Notes: generated from the letters alone by a model not told the origin. A stretch of 64,000 bases of DNA from Lantana camara (GCA_037501455.1 CM074858.1:47365001-47429000), one strand, 5' to 3'. Positions 25,246 to 37,373 are shown, counted from the stretch's first letter. Made by a program: numbers and translations.

Positions 25246-25254
25246 CTATAAATA
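25246..25254 (+). promoter_or_regulatory. TATA box of the B LTR
   Basis: CTATAAATA is followed about 45 bp on by a CT-rich stretch (CCCTCTCTCTCTCGTGACTC). It is repeated in LTR2 and LTR3. The solo LTR G has the same arrangement. Confidence 0.6.
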
Positions 25255-25338
25255 CCCTTAGAAGCATACCACAAAAATCACACCAAAAACCTCCCAAAAT
25301 CCCTCTCTCTCTCGTGACTCTCTCCCTCTCTCACTAAG

Positions 25339-27116
25339 GTGCAATTTTCTTTTATTATTTCATGCTTTATGTTATGTTTTTAATATTATAATATTAGTAG
25401 CATGCTTAGGAATAATAAAATTATGCTTTAGGAATTTATTTTTATAATATATATGCATAATTGTTAGTTTTATGTGTAATGTGCCTACATTATGAAATTT
25501 TATTTACTTAATTGCATGAATTATAATATGTTGTAGCATGAGTATGTATTTAAATAATTATGTTCTTATTTGATTAAATTTATACTTAGAATAATTTAAT
25601 TGAAGTTAATTTATTATTAAAGTGTTACATTTGAATTTAATATGAATTCAAAAACTTGTTGAATATGATCATGAACTAGTGTGAACATCTTCCTGAGCTC
25701 AAGAACACATTCATAATGTTCTTGAACCAAATTCATGTGCTCGTGTGATAGTGTGTGTATGTATGTGTTTAATTTTGTGTTATAAAGTGTTTAATTCATA
25801 AGAAATTGAATAGTAAATGTTTTTAATAGTAATTTTGACTTTTTGGTCAACATTTACTTAATAATTTCGAAATTAATTTAATTTTAATTATAAAATATGA
25901 TTTTGGAATTTTAAATAATTATTTTTCCAAATTAATCCAAAAATTAATAAAATTATAAAATAATTGCAAAATCAACTTACATTGTTGAAATAAATTCCAA
26001 ATTTAATTCCTAATACTCTATTTAAGGTTATGACATGATTAATAAATATTTAAGTGGTTAAAGGATTTATGAAACCTAATAAATTAATTATTTTCCTTAA
26101 ACAGTTAAAATTAAATTTTACCGGGGAAATAATTTCTAAATAATTTGGGAATTCTCTAATATGTTATATTTCCTAAACTTTATGTGATTATGTGATTAGA
26201 ATAATAAGAACCTAGTTCTAAGTTAATAGTAATTACTTTCAGGCGACAATTGCACTGAACAGTGGGATCCGTTCCAACCTATTTGAATTTCTGCACTAGG
26301 TGAGGGTTAAAATGTTTTCAACTGGAATCATGTTATATCTATATCTAATTATAAAATGATTTCCAAACCTATCTATTATTTGATTTCCTATATATATATA
26401 TATATATATATATATCAATATTATACATATTCCTCTTTATGAGGAAAATACCAATAAGTCGGAATCAGGATCTTATACGGACATTATATATTTCAGTCCT
26501 ATTAATACTAAGAACTGATTCCCGACTAAGCAAGTCAATCATTATTATTTATCAAAATGGGCCCGGCGTGTAGCTGTGTCGAGCAATACTCGGAAGGTAT
26601 CGGGCCGAGAGTATTGTTGGTGCCACAGACCGCCACCAACTCTTGGTAGTGGTTTAGCTGGAGGTTAGTTACTCCACGCCAAGAGACTTACAAGGGAGAC
26701 AACCTCCCTGGGAGAGATAGCTTCCTCCCACATATATACATATCGTCGGTAGGGTTTGCTCCCCTACTGACACTACGGTGTTGCGGAGTTATTATCATAT
26801 TTGGTTTTATTAAAGTACTGGTGCCTTGATCAGCCCGGTACTGTTTTACAAATATTTTAAGGAGATCGGAGGGAGACGCCTTACTTGCAGGCGGTACAAA
26901 TCTTTTATTAAACGGTTCATCATTTATAAATAAACTCCAAATACCCCTATCCCGGTTTCTCACTTATGAACCGTATCATATTTGTTATATCCTATTGCTA
27001 TCATTTTTTTTTATATATCTATATATATACTTATATATATATATCTAAATCTAATATCCCCCTTCACTTAGTCACTTTGACTAATTCCTCGCCTGTTTTT
27101 AAATACATGATTTCAG
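25339..27116 (+). other. Predicted intra-LTR intron of B (1778 nt)
   Basis: Donor CACTAAG|GTGCAA; branch-point-like CTAAT at 27081-27085 at the end of a perfect stem-loop; acceptor ACATGATTTCAG at 27116. It is the counterpart of the predicted intron in G, whose branch-point stem is identical. Not shown experimentally here. Confidence 0.45.
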
Positions 27117-27577
27117 GGAGTGAGGATAACGACACCTAGAGGTATCTTGAAGCTATATGTGTCATATTTATCAGATCAGGCTTAGATTAAGAGTATTTAA
27201 TCCTGATCATGTATATATTACTGATAAATTGCTCTTATACATTAACTCCGTACACTACGCTATTATATTACCCCCTTACAATATCATGCACTTTTCTGTG
27301 TGTTATCACGTTGCTTGTTGCAAATTTTAAATCCTTTCATTTTCCGCTGCATTTTACCCTACACTCTGCTTAAGTACTACCTATACCGTTCGCCGTAGTA
27401 TTTCTCGGGTGCTAGGTCTCACATCCACTCGAGGGTAGTACGGTGCGGGAGTTGTAGTGTTAGGGGGCGCTACAGCTTAAGGTGGTATCAGAGCATTAGG
27501 TTTGGTTAAGAAGAGACTTAACCTATAAACGCTGGGAGAATGCTCGTTTTGTACTTGAACTTTAGAATTCACTTTAA

Positions 27578-28267
27578 GTGTTTCTTTATATAGCAATGGA
27601 GAATCAGGAACCTGGAAACGCATATCATACCTGGCTTGAGGAGTACGAGGTCCCACACACTATAGCAGTATCTCTTCGTGAGAATCCTATACATTATTAC
27701 ACTTGGCAGAGGGCGAGACTTGTAGTTCGGGGAGGTAGAGCAGGTAGAGTTGGGCATGCTTATCCGAACCGTTTAGTGCACATACTTGAGTCAGAGCGAG
27801 ATGCATATTATATGGAGGCTCAGATGGGTCGTGAGTACCAGCTGGAGTCTGCCAGATATCTTGATTTGGCCTTACAGAATGCTGTGAGTAGGAATTTTTC
27901 TCAGCAGCAGATAGCCACGTTAGAGCAGGAGAACGCAGATCTTGTCGTGCAGGTGGCGACTCTACAGCAGGATCTAGCTACTATGACTCTTTCCAGGAAT
28001 GCCGCCCGGACCCTATATCAGCGCTATCGCTCTTGTATTCGGAGCCGCCTAGCCGGTGCCTATCACATGTCTGGTGTACAGGCTGTTGAGGAGATGATGG
28101 ACCAGGGAGAGGGTGCAGCAGCTGAGCCTGAGGAGGAGGAGCCCGGAGGTGATGCAGAGGCTGAGCAGGATCCTGAGGAGGATGAGCAGGACTCAGAGGA
28201 GGAGCAGCAGGGCGACGGTTGGAGCCCTATTCGAGGTGAGGTTGTGGACAGTGATCAGCGTGATTAG
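27578..28267 (+). CDS. Upstream accessory ORF of B, copy 1 (229 aa)
   Basis: It lies between the primer site and gag. The first Met is at 27578; the Met at 27596 (MENQEPGNAYHTW) is the more likely start, giving 223 aa. The N-terminal half is aromatic and basic (HTIAVSLRENPIHYYTWQR), the middle (residues 105-150) reads as a coiled coil (QQQIATLEQENADLVVQV), and the last 55 residues are very acidic (Glu/Asp/Gln). I do not recognise a family. Chromoviruses usually have only gag-pol, so a separate ORF here is unusual. The codon pattern and composition look coding, and it has no stops while pol has two. The base before its second ATG differs in copy 2: ATATAG here, ATATAA there, which would remove a possible splice acceptor. 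Confidence 0.6.
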   Translation: MFLYIAMENQEPGNAYHTWLEEYEVPHTIAVSLRENPIHYYTWQRARLVVRGGRAGRVGHAYPNRLVHILESERDAYYMEAQMGREYQLESARYLDLALQNAVSRNFSQQQIATLEQENADLVVQVATLQQDLATMTLSRNAARTLYQRYRSCIRSRLAGAYHMSGVQAVEEMMDQGEGAAAEPEEEEPGGDAEAEQDPEEDEQDSEEEQQGDGWSPIRGEVVDSDQRD

Positions 28268-28816
28268 ATTGAGATTATTCTGGAGCTTGGTATATATATA
28301 GGAGTAGTATCAGTGGGAGGTTGTACAGATCAGCTAGTAGAGGACCTTCCCCTTTTGACGTAGCAGCTGACGCAGCTAGCCTGACGGAGATGAGTGAGTT
28401 GAGAGCTTTGTAGGGTGTAACTTGACGTAGATCAGGTCCACCCCATTTTGCCTTTTTGTAGTTGTAGCTATAGCTCTCAAACTTGATGCATATATATAAC
28501 CCACTTTTGCAGTTACACTCTTGTCTCACATTTACTGCTTTCATACTTATTGCATTATGAGTTAGAATTGCTTCAAGATACCAGCAGGACCGTGAGTGAG
28601 TATTTTATTTTCCTGCATCTTTACTTGTTATTATGTTTGTGCTTTACTGCACCCTTTTAAATGTTGTTCTGTTTAATTTTGTGCACTACTTCACTAAATT
28701 TTTGTGATATGATATCTACTGCTTGATATTATCTGAAACATGTCTTTATGTGATTATATGCAACACATTCTTAACCATCATGCATTATATTCTTCATAAA
28801 GCAACTGTAAATCAAC

Positions 28817-30598
28817 ATGTCTCCTCGAAGAGTTGCCCAAGACAACATTTCCCCACAAGAAGGTGCCTCCTCAGCAGGAGGAAACTCTGAATTAGTAGAT
28901 GCTTTGAAAGAGATAGTGCAAACTTGTGCTAATGGAACAAAAGGGAATAATGAAAAGACTCTGGAGAAATTTCTACAAATGAACCCGCCAAAGTTCTTTG
29001 GAGAACCCAGTGATGTAAAAGCTGAAAGTTGGATAGCTAGCATAGAAAAGATCTTTGAGGCTATGGGTATTTCTCCAGAAGAACCAGAAAGAGTCCAGTT
29101 TGCAGTTTTTATGTTAGAAGGAGCAGCATTAAGTTGGTGGAATTATATCAAGCGTGTTTGGGCAGAAGATCAAGTTAATTATAGGTGGGTAGACTTTGTC
29201 AGAGTATTTCGAAACAAATACATCCCTCAGATAGTTAGGGATGCTCGAGAGGCAGAATTCATGGAATTAGTACAAGGCAATATGTCGGTAGCGGAGTATG
29301 AAGCCAAGTTCATCCGATTGATCCAATATGCCCCACACATTCTCCATGATGAACGTCGGAAGACTCAGCGATTCATTAAGGGACTTAAGTCGGATCTTAG
29401 GTGGGTTTTAGCTCCATTTGAGTTGGAAATTTATACTAAGGCGGTGGAAACGGCCATGAAAACAGAGGCTACACATAAAGAGGTTCGTATAGCTAATAGC
29501 CGTCCTGGATCTTTCTACAAGCCAACTCAGGGATCTAAACGACCTGCTGGACCAGCAAAGCCAAATCCAGGAAAGAAACCGATGCAATCATGGTCCCGAC
29601 CCCAACAGACATTCCCAAAACCTCAAGAAGAGATTGTCTGTGAATATTGTCAGAAACGCGGACATACTGAGAAGGATTGTCGTAAGAAAGCTGGAGTCTG
29701 TACATGGTGTGGAAGCCCTGAACATCAGTACTCAGAATGCCCAAAGAGACCACAACAGTGGAATAAAGGAAAGGTTCCAGCTAAGACTCCTGGAAGACCA
29801 GTAATTAAGGGACGTGCTTATGCTATAGAGGGCAGTGAGGATCCCGATCCCACCAAGGTTGTTGATGGTACGGTACACATTCTAAACACGCCAGTTATTG
29901 CTTTATATGACCCTGGCGCCACGCATTCATTTATTGCATCTGAATTATGTGTGCATTTCAATTTTCCACTTGAATCATTGTCTTATATGCTCGAAATAAG
30001 TTCTCCTTTGGGAGCTTGTTTTACTACGGATAGAGGATATAAACGCTGTCCTATAAGGATTGGTACCCAATACTACCCGATAGATCTTATAGAATTACCG
30101 ATGTCAAAATATGGGATTATTCTGGGAATGGATTGGCTCAGTAAGTATCGTGCTAAGTTGGATTGCTTCAAAAAAGAAGTCATCTTAGGGAAAGGTGATA
30201 GCTCTGGGTTGAAAGGAAAATCTGAGTCGGTATCATTGGTTACAGCTGCCGAAGCTAAGAAGTTAGTGAGTAATGGAGCTACTAGATTCATTGCCTATTT
30301 GTTGAATAGACCCAAAGATCAACTTAAGATTGAGGAGGTAGAGGTAGTAAAAGAATTCACTGATGTCTTCCCCGAGCATCTGAATTCATTACCTCCTGAC
30401 AGGGAACTAGAATTTGTAATTGATTTAGTCCCTGGAGCTGAGCCATTCTCTAAAACACCTTATCGAATGGCTCCAGCCGAGCTCCAAGAATTGAGGAAAC
30501 AACTTGACGAGTTGTTAGCTTCAGGATATATCCGTCCTAGCACATCCCCATGGGGAGCGCCTGTGTTATTTGTCAAAAAGAAAGACGGATCATTGTGA
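28817..30598 (+). CDS. gag-pol: gag-protease-RT N-terminus of B, copy 1 (ends at in-frame UGA)
   Basis: 593 codons before the stop. Residues 95-190: Retrotrans_gag domain (ALSWWNY, FRNKYIP, YEAKFIRL, FIKGL). Two CCHC zinc knuckles at 275-288 (CEYCQKRGHTEKDC) and 295-308 (CTWCGSPEHQYSEC), the nucleocapsid part. Aspartic protease at 360-450 with the active site DPGATHSF (Asp365). From about residue 520 comes the start of reverse transcriptase (PYRMAP, SPWGAPVLFVKKKDG). A UGA at 30596-30598 stops the frame just before the CIDYRELN motif; the same frame continues directly afterwards. The order gag-PR-RT in one frame is normal for this group. The UGA is shared with copy 2, so it existed before the copies formed. 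Either it inactivates B or it is read through; the sequence alone cannot tell. Confidence 0.9.
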   Translation: MSPRRVAQDNISPQEGASSAGGNSELVDALKEIVQTCANGTKGNNEKTLEKFLQMNPPKFFGEPSDVKAESWIASIEKIFEAMGISPEEPERVQFAVFMLEGAALSWWNYIKRVWAEDQVNYRWVDFVRVFRNKYIPQIVRDAREAEFMELVQGNMSVAEYEAKFIRLIQYAPHILHDERRKTQRFIKGLKSDLRWVLAPFELEIYTKAVETAMKTEATHKEVRIANSRPGSFYKPTQGSKRPAGPAKPNPGKKPMQSWSRPQQTFPKPQEEIVCEYCQKRGHTEKDCRKKAGVCTWCGSPEHQYSECPKRPQQWNKGKVPAKTPGRPVIKGRAYAIEGSEDPDPTKVVDGTVHILNTPVIALYDPGATHSFIASELCVHFNFPLESLSYMLEISSPLGACFTTDRGYKRCPIRIGTQYYPIDLIELPMSKYGIILGMDWLSKYRAKLDCFKKEVILGKGDSSGLKGKSESVSLVTAAEAKKLVSNGATRFIAYLLNRPKDQLKIEEVEVVKEFTDVFPEHLNSLPPDRELEFVIDLVPGAEPFSKTPYRMAPAELQELRKQLDELLASGYIRPSTSPWGAPVLFVKKKDGSL

Positions 30599-33223
30599 TT
30601 GTGTATCGATTATCGAGAACTCAATCGTATGACTATCAAGAACGAATGCCCTCTTCCCCATATTGAAGAACTGTTTGACATTCTTCAAGGATCACAAGTG
30701 TATTCCAAATTGGATTTAAGGCAAGGGTATTATCAGCTGAGGATTAAAAAGGAGGATATTCCAAAGACTGCTTTTAATACCCGCTACGGCCATTTTGAAT
30801 TCGTAGTAATGCCTTTTGGGTTAACCAATGCCCCAGCTGCATTCATGGATTTAATGCACCGAACGTTCCGACCGTATTTGGATCAGTTCGTGGTCATCTT
30901 TATTGACGACATACTGGTATTCTCAAGAACCCCAGAAGAACATGCTAAACACCTTCGTAAAGTGTTAAGAGCTTTAAAGGATCATAAGTTATACGCGAAG
31001 TTCAGCAAGTGTGAATTTTGGTTAGAAAGAGTGTCCTTCCTTGGACATATAATATCCGGTTCTGGCATAGAAGTAGACCCTTCAAAGGTTGAAACAGTAA
31101 TGAATTGGCAAGCGCCAAAGAACCCATCAGAAGTGAGAAGTTTTCTAGGACTTGCCGGATATTACAGGAGATTTGTAAAAGATTTCTCCAAGGTAGCAGC
31201 ACCTCTTACTCAGTTAACCAAGAAACAAGGAAAATTTGAATGGACAGAAAGGTGTGAACGGAGTTTTCAAGAACTGAAACAAAGATTAACATCTGCCCCA
31301 GTATTAACCTTACCAGAAGGAAAAGAAGGTTATGTAGTTTATACAGACGCCTCTAAAGAAGGATTAGGGTGTGTCCTAATGCAAAATGGTAAGGTTATAG
31401 CCTATGCTTCAAGGAAACTTAAACCTTATGAAGAGAATTACCCCACACATGATTTAGAATTAGCCGCGATTGTATTCGCTTTAGCTAAATGGAGGCATTA
31501 TTTGTACGGGGTAACTTTTGAAGTCTTTACTGACCATAAGAGTTTAAAGTACTTGTTCACTCAAAAAGAGTTGAATATGAGGCAGAGAAGATGGATGGAA
31601 TTTCTGGAAGACTACGACTGTAAAATACAGTACCATCCAGGAAAAGCTAACGTAGTGGCAGACGCTTTGAGTCGAAAATCCAGTCTATCAGCATTAGACG
31701 GAAAAAGCAAACCCATTACTGTCATTTCAAAGTCCCGACTGGCGAATATAGTGATATCTTCGCCATTAAAAGAAAGACTAAAGGAAGCCCAAGCGCAGGA
31801 TGAGTGGATCAAGAAATGTCTCAATTCTAAGGAAAAGGATATTGAGGCAAAATTCACAACAGATGATCATGGGATCTTGAGATATAAAGAACGAGTCTGT
31901 GTACCTCCTACAATTCGAAAAGAAATATTGGATGAAGCACATAAGACTCGATACACGATACATCCAGGAGGAACAAAGATGTATCATGATCTCAAGAAAC
32001 ATTTCTGGTGGAATGGAATGAAACGAGATGTTGCTAGCTATGTCAAAAGATGCTTAACATGCCAGCAAGTCAAAGTGGACCACCAGAAACCTGGAGGAAA
32101 GTTACAGCCACTACCAATTCCTACTTGGAAATGGGAACAAATCACCATGGACTTCATCACGGGCTTGCCAAAAGTTAAAGGAGGATATGATAGTATATGG
32201 GTTATTATTGATCGGTTGACTAAGTCTGCACATTTCTTACCGGTCAAAACTACTGACAAAGTCAGTTCTTTAGCAAAGTTGTACCAGAAAGAGATTATAA
32301 GGTTACATGGTGTACCCATTAGTATAGTCTCAGATAGAGATCCGAAATTCACTTCACAGTTATGGCAAAATCTTCAAGAAACAATGGGGACTAAGCTGCA
32401 TTTTAGTTCAGCCGCACATCCTCAGACCGATGGTCAATCAGAAAGGACGATCAAATATCTAGAGGACATGTTGCGAGCTTGTGCCTTGGATTTTCAAGAG
32501 GACTGGAAAGAATGTTTGCCTCTTGTGGAATTTGCATATAACAATAGTTATCAGGCATCGATCAAGGCAGCACCTTATGAAGCCTTATATGGAAGGAAAT
32601 GTAGGTCTCCGTTATACTGGGACATAGAAGAAACTAAAGCAACCGAGAGAGGAGATACAAGGAAAACCATTAGAAAATGGATAGCAGAGTCTACAGAAAA
32701 GATTGAAGTTATCCGCCAAAGAATGAAAGCAGCTCAAGATAGGCAAAAGAGTTATGCCGATACCCGGAGAAAGGATATAGAATTTACGGTGGGCGATAAA
32801 GTGTTTTTAAAGGCATCACCAAGGAAAGGTTTCACACGAATTGGGAAAGGTGGAAAACTGAATCCCAAATACATAGGACCTTTTGAGATCATAGAACGTG
32901 TTGGACCAACAGCCTATCGCTTGGATTTACCAGCAAACCTCACTGGAATACATAACGTATTCCACGTGTCACAGCTCCGTAAGTATTTTGTGGATGAATC
33001 CCACATCTTGCCAATAGAAAAAGTTCTTCTAAAGCCCGACTTGACTTATACAGTAAAACCAACCGAGATCTTGGATAGGAAATTCCAAGAATTAAGAAAT
33101 CGGAAAATTCCCCTTGTTAAAGTGTTATGGAAAGGACATGGGACAGAAGAATAAACCTGGGAAACTGAGGAAAAGATGCAGAAACATTACCCAGAGTTGT
33201 TCCGAAACAGGAATAGAATCTGA
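30599..33223 (+). CDS. pol: RT-RNase H-integrase-chromodomain of B, copy 1 (after UGA; second stop at 33152)
   Basis: It is the in-frame continuation of gag-pol and has no start codon of its own (first codon TTG after the UGA). Numbering from that codon: RT with [10 protein letters not shown] and FIDD (101-104); RNase H with YTDAS (Asp250), Glu287, Asp312 and ADALSR (Asp355); integrase with an HHCC zinc site (His448, His455, Cys485, Cys488) and the DDE triad Asp518, Asp579, Glu615; the GPF motif (GPFEII) follows. The C-terminus ([10 protein letters not shown] to YPELF) looks like a chromodomain of the plant chromovirus type. A UAA at 33152-33154 cuts that domain; the frame resumes and ends at 33221-33223. 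All catalytic residues are intact. RNase H and integrase order places it in Ty3/gypsy; the Tekay/Del-like call rests on the chromodomain and long LTRs. Confidence 0.9.
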
Positions 33224-33251
33224 GGACAGATTCTCTTTAAGGGGGGAAGAT

Positions 33252-36200
33252 TGTAACAGCCCGGATTTTTGAGATCAGGATAGCACGGGTAAGTAAAGGG
33301 TTAAGAGGAAAGCGTTTATAACCTCGGTCCATTACGTATTCCATTTTACGTGAATTATGTGTATTTATGTTTCGATTTATGATTTGTGCCTTTTGAGAGA
33401 ATCACATCACTATTCATTCATCGAACCCTAGATCTTTACCTAAACTTTAAGAAACCTTAGAAAGTTGGTTTCCACATTTTTCAAACTCATATTATAGCTT
33501 TTGTCATCCCGAAATATGTTTTGAAAATTTGTTTGTTGAAAATTACATTTAGGTCCCTAGTTACTATTCATCTTTAATTGTAGGAATTTCCGAAACACTT
33601 TTACCTATTCAATATTGGGCTCGATAGAATCCTTGCAAAATTTTATGAATTTTGGTATGATTTCCAAACCCTAATTCTTAACGTAGCTTCCGTAGAAATC
33701 AAAACCGGCCTAAAAACCCTAATTTTGCCCTAAATTAGGAATTTCCGAATTTCAACGTTTTCCCTATACAATATTATAACCATTACGATCCTTGGATTAT
33801 TTTATGAATTTTAGGATCTTTTCCAAACTCTAGTTCAAACCCTAACTCGTTTTATAAATTTTTCTTTATTTTCCCAAAGTACTATTTCTACCGTAAAAAA
33901 CTAATTTTTAAACCGTCCAACATTTGGTATACAATATTATAGTCAAAATGATCCTTGAATTATTTCAAGAATCATGGACATTTTCTCGGGAATCAATTCA
34001 CATCCTAGCTTCGTTTATGAATTTTATTGTATTTTTCAAAATTCCCGAACGACTACTACTTTAAATGTAGAAGTTCAAACGGTAAATATTTATAGCCATT
34101 AGAAAGCTCTTTCGATTCTCTTTATTTTGCAATTTCTCTCATTTCAAACTAAACCCTAGACGTTCTTCTACGAATTTATTACCATTTTAGAATTATTTTT
34201 ATTTTGTCATGATTACTAAAATAATTAATTATTTCTTAAATAACACCTAAGTATAACACCTAAGTATACACTTAACCCCCCTAATAAATGAACCTAGCTT
34301 ATTCACTACATGATTCATCAATTTAATTGCAACATAAGCCCCCAAGACATACCTATAAATACCCTTAGAAGCATACCACAAAAATCACACCAAAAACCTC
34401 CCAAAATCCCTCTCTCTCTCGTGACTCTCTCCCTCTCTCACTAAGGTGCAATTTTCTTTTATTATTTCATGCTTTATGTTATGTTTTTAATATTATAATA
34501 TTAGTAGCATGCTTAGGAATAATAAAATTATGCTTTAGGAATTTATTTTTATAATATATATGCATAATTGTTAGTTTTATGTGTAATGTGCCTACATTAT
34601 GAAATTTTATTTACTTAATTGCATGAATTATAATATGTTGTAGCATGAGTATGTATTTAAATAATTATGTTCTTATTTGATTAAATTTATACTTAGAATA
34701 ATTTAATTGAAGTTAATTTATTATTAAAGTGTTACATTTGAATTTAATATGAATTCAAAAACTTGTTGAATATGATCATGAACTAGTGTGAACATCTTCC
34801 TGAGCTCAAGAACACATTCATAATGTTCTTGAACCAAATTCATGTGCTCGTGTGATAGTGTGTGTATGTATGTGTTTAATTTTGTGTTATAAAGTGTTTA
34901 ATTCATAAGAAATTGAATAGTAAATGTTTTTAATAGTAATTTTGACTTTTTGGTCAACATTTACTTAATAATTTCGAAATTAATTTAATTTTAATTATAA
35001 AATATGATTTTGGAATTTTAAATAATTATTTTTCCAAATTAATCCAAAAATTAATAAAATTATAAAATAATTGCAAAATCAACTTACATTGTTGAAATAA
35101 ATTCCAAATTTAATTCCTAATACTCTATTTAAGGCTATGACATGATTAATAAATATTTAAGTGGTTAAAGGATTTATGAAACCTAATAAATTAATTATTT
35201 TCCTTAAACAGTTAAAATTAAATTTTACCGGGGAAATAATTTCTAAATAATTTGGGAATTCTCTAATATGTTATATTTCCTAAACTTTATGTGATTATGT
35301 GATTAGAATAATAAGAACCTAGTTCTAAGTTAATAGTAATTACTTTCAGGCGACAATTGCACTGAACAGTGGGATCCGTTCCAACCTATTTGAATTTCTG
35401 CACTAGGTGAGGGTTAAAATGTTTTCAACTGGAATCATGTTATATCTATATCTAATTATAAAATGATTTCCAAACCTATCTATTATTTGATTTCCTATAT
35501 ATATATATATATATATATATATCAATATTATACATATTCCTCTTTATGAGGAAAATACCAATAAGTCGGAATCAGGATCTTATACGGACATTATATATTT
35601 CAGTCCTATTAATACTAAGAACTGATTCCCGACTAAGCAAGTCAATCATTATTATTTATCAAAATGGGCCCGGCGTGTAGCTGTGTCGAGCAATACTCGG
35701 AAGGTATCGGGCCGAGAGTATTGTTGGTGCCACAGACCGCCACCAACTCTTGGTAGTGGTTTAGCTGGAGGTTAGTTACTCCACGCCAAGAGACTTACAA
35801 GGGAGACAACCTCCCTGGGAGAGATAGCTTCCTCCCACATATATACATATCGTCGGTAGGGTTTGCTCCCCTACTGACACTACGGTGTTGCGGAGTTATT
35901 ATCATATTTGGTTTTATTAAAGTACTGGTGCCTTGATCAGCCCGGTACTGTTTTACAAATATTTTAAGGAGATCGGAGGGAGACGCCTTACTTGCAGGCG
36001 GTACAAATCTTTTATTAAACGGTTCATCATTTATAAATAAACTCCAAATACCCCTATCCCGGTTTCTCACTTATGAACCGTATCATATTTGTTATATCCT
36101 ATTGCTATCATTTTTTTTTATATATCTATATATATACTTATATATATATATCTAAATCTAATATCCCCCTTCACTTAGTCACTTTGACTAATTCCTCGCC

Positions 36201-36580
36201 TGTTTTTAAATACATGATTTCAGGGAGTGAGGATAACGACACCTAGAGGTATCTTGAAGCTATATGTGTCATATTTATCAGATCAGGCTTAGATTAAGAG
36301 TATTTAATCCTGATCATGTATATATTACTGATAAATTGCTCTTATACATTAACTCCGTACACTACGCTATTATATTACCCCTTACAATATCATGCACTTT
36401 TCTGTGTGTTATCACGTTGCTTGTTGCAAATTTTAAATCCTTTCATTTTCCGCTGCATTTTACCCTACACTCTGCTTAAGTACTACCTATACCGTTCGCC
36501 GTAGTATTTCTCGGGTGCTAGGTCTCACATCCACTCGAGGGTAGTACGGTGCGGGAGTTGTAGTGTTAGGGGGCGCTACA
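33252..36580 (+). repeat. B LTR2 (middle, 3329 bp)
   Basis: Near its 5' end it carries the A shared with LTR3 (GAAAATTACATTT, near 33545). In its last 1.2 kb it matches LTR1 at six sites where LTR3 differs. Private changes seen by eye: C in AAGGCTATG (near 35134) and one C fewer in the run near 36376. It is therefore mosaic in the way expected after crossing-over between LTRs. Confidence 0.9.
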
Positions 36581-36683
36581 GCTTAAGGTGGTATCAGAGC
36601 ATTAGGTTTGGTTAAGAAGAGACTTAACCTATAAACGCTGGGAGAATGCTCGTTTTGTACTTGAACTTTAGAATTCACTTTAA

Positions 36684-37373
36684 GTGTTTCTTTATATAAC
36701 AATGGAGAATCAGGAACCTGGAAACGCATATCATACCTGGCTTGAGGAGTACGAGGTCCCACACACTATAGCAGTATCTCTTCGTGAGAATCCTATACAT
36801 TATTACACTTGGCAGAGGGCGAGACTTGTAGTTCGGGGAGGTAGAGCAGGTAGAGTTGGGCATGCTTATCCGAACCGTTTAGTGCACATACTTGAGTCAG
36901 AGCGAGATGCATATTATATGGAGGCTCAGATGGGTCGTGAGTACCAGCTGGAGTCTGCCAGATATCTTGATTTGGCCTTACAGAATGCTGTGAGTAGGAA
37001 TTTTTCTCAGCAGCAGATAGCCACGTTAGAGCAGGAGAACGCAGATCTTGTCGTGCAGGTGGCGACTCTACAGCAGGATCTAGCTACTATGACTCTTTCC
37101 AGGAATGCCGCCCGGACCCTATATCAGCGCTATCGCTCTTGTATTCGGAGCCGCCTAGCCGGTGCCTATCACATGTCTGGTGTACAGGCTGTTGAGGAGA
37201 TGATGGACCAGGGAGAGGGTGCAGCAGCTGAGCCTGAGGAGGAGGAGCCCGGAGGTGATGCAGAGGCTGAGCAGGATCCTGAGGAGGATGAGCAGGACTC
37301 AGAGGAGGAGCAGCAGGGCGACGGTTGGAGCCCTATTCGAGGTGAGGTTGTGGACAGTGATCAGCGTGATTAG
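36684..37373 (+). CDS. Upstream accessory ORF of B, copy 2 (229 aa)
   Basis: It is identical to the copy at 27578-28267 except residue 6 (Thr for Ala), from the G-to-A change at 36699. If translation starts at the second Met (36702), the proteins are identical. Features: coiled-coil middle and acidic tail. Function unknown. Confidence 0.6.
   Translation: MFLYITMENQEPGNAYHTWLEEYEVPHTIAVSLRENPIHYYTWQRARLVVRGGRAGRVGHAYPNRLVHILESERDAYYMEAQMGREYQLESARYLDLALQNAVSRNFSQQQIATLEQENADLVVQVATLQQDLATMTLSRNAARTLYQRYRSCIRSRLAGAYHMSGVQAVEEMMDQGEGAAAEPEEEEPGGDAEAEQDPEEDEQDSEEEQQGDGWSPIRGEVVDSDQRD

Larger units (their letters stand above)
24145..27474 (+). repeat. B LTR1 (3330 bp)
   Basis: In order: TATA box CTATAAATA at 25246; CT-rich leader; donor-like CTAAG|GTGCAA at 25338/25339; inverted repeat TCAAGAACA..TGTTCTTGA (about 25699-25725); (TA)n near 26390-26415; ATGGGCCCGG block at 26557; hairpin TTAGTCACTTTGACTAA at 27068-27084; TTTCAG at 27116. 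It has C at 24438 where LTR2 and LTR3 have A. Confidence 0.9.
27475..33251 (+). mobile_element. B internal region 1 (5777 bp)
   Basis: Primer binding site TGGTATCAGAGC at 27483-27494, small upstream ORF (27578-28267), a non-coding gap of about 550 bp (28268-28816), gag-pol (28817-33223), and a purine-rich tract (TTTAAGGGGGGAAGA, 33236-33250) abutting LTR2. The gap contains no ORF that I can support. Confidence 0.85.

Noticed and set aside
26688..26963. 91-aa minus-strand ORF repeated three times in the B LTRs
   Set aside because: Its three-fold occurrence only reflects the three LTR copies; no domain, and it is antisense to the GC-rich LTR block.
30599..30601. TTG after the UGA as an independent start codon for pol
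   Set aside because: Plant mRNAs rarely start at TTG, the frame is the direct continuation of gag-pol, and the RT domain would be cut in two.
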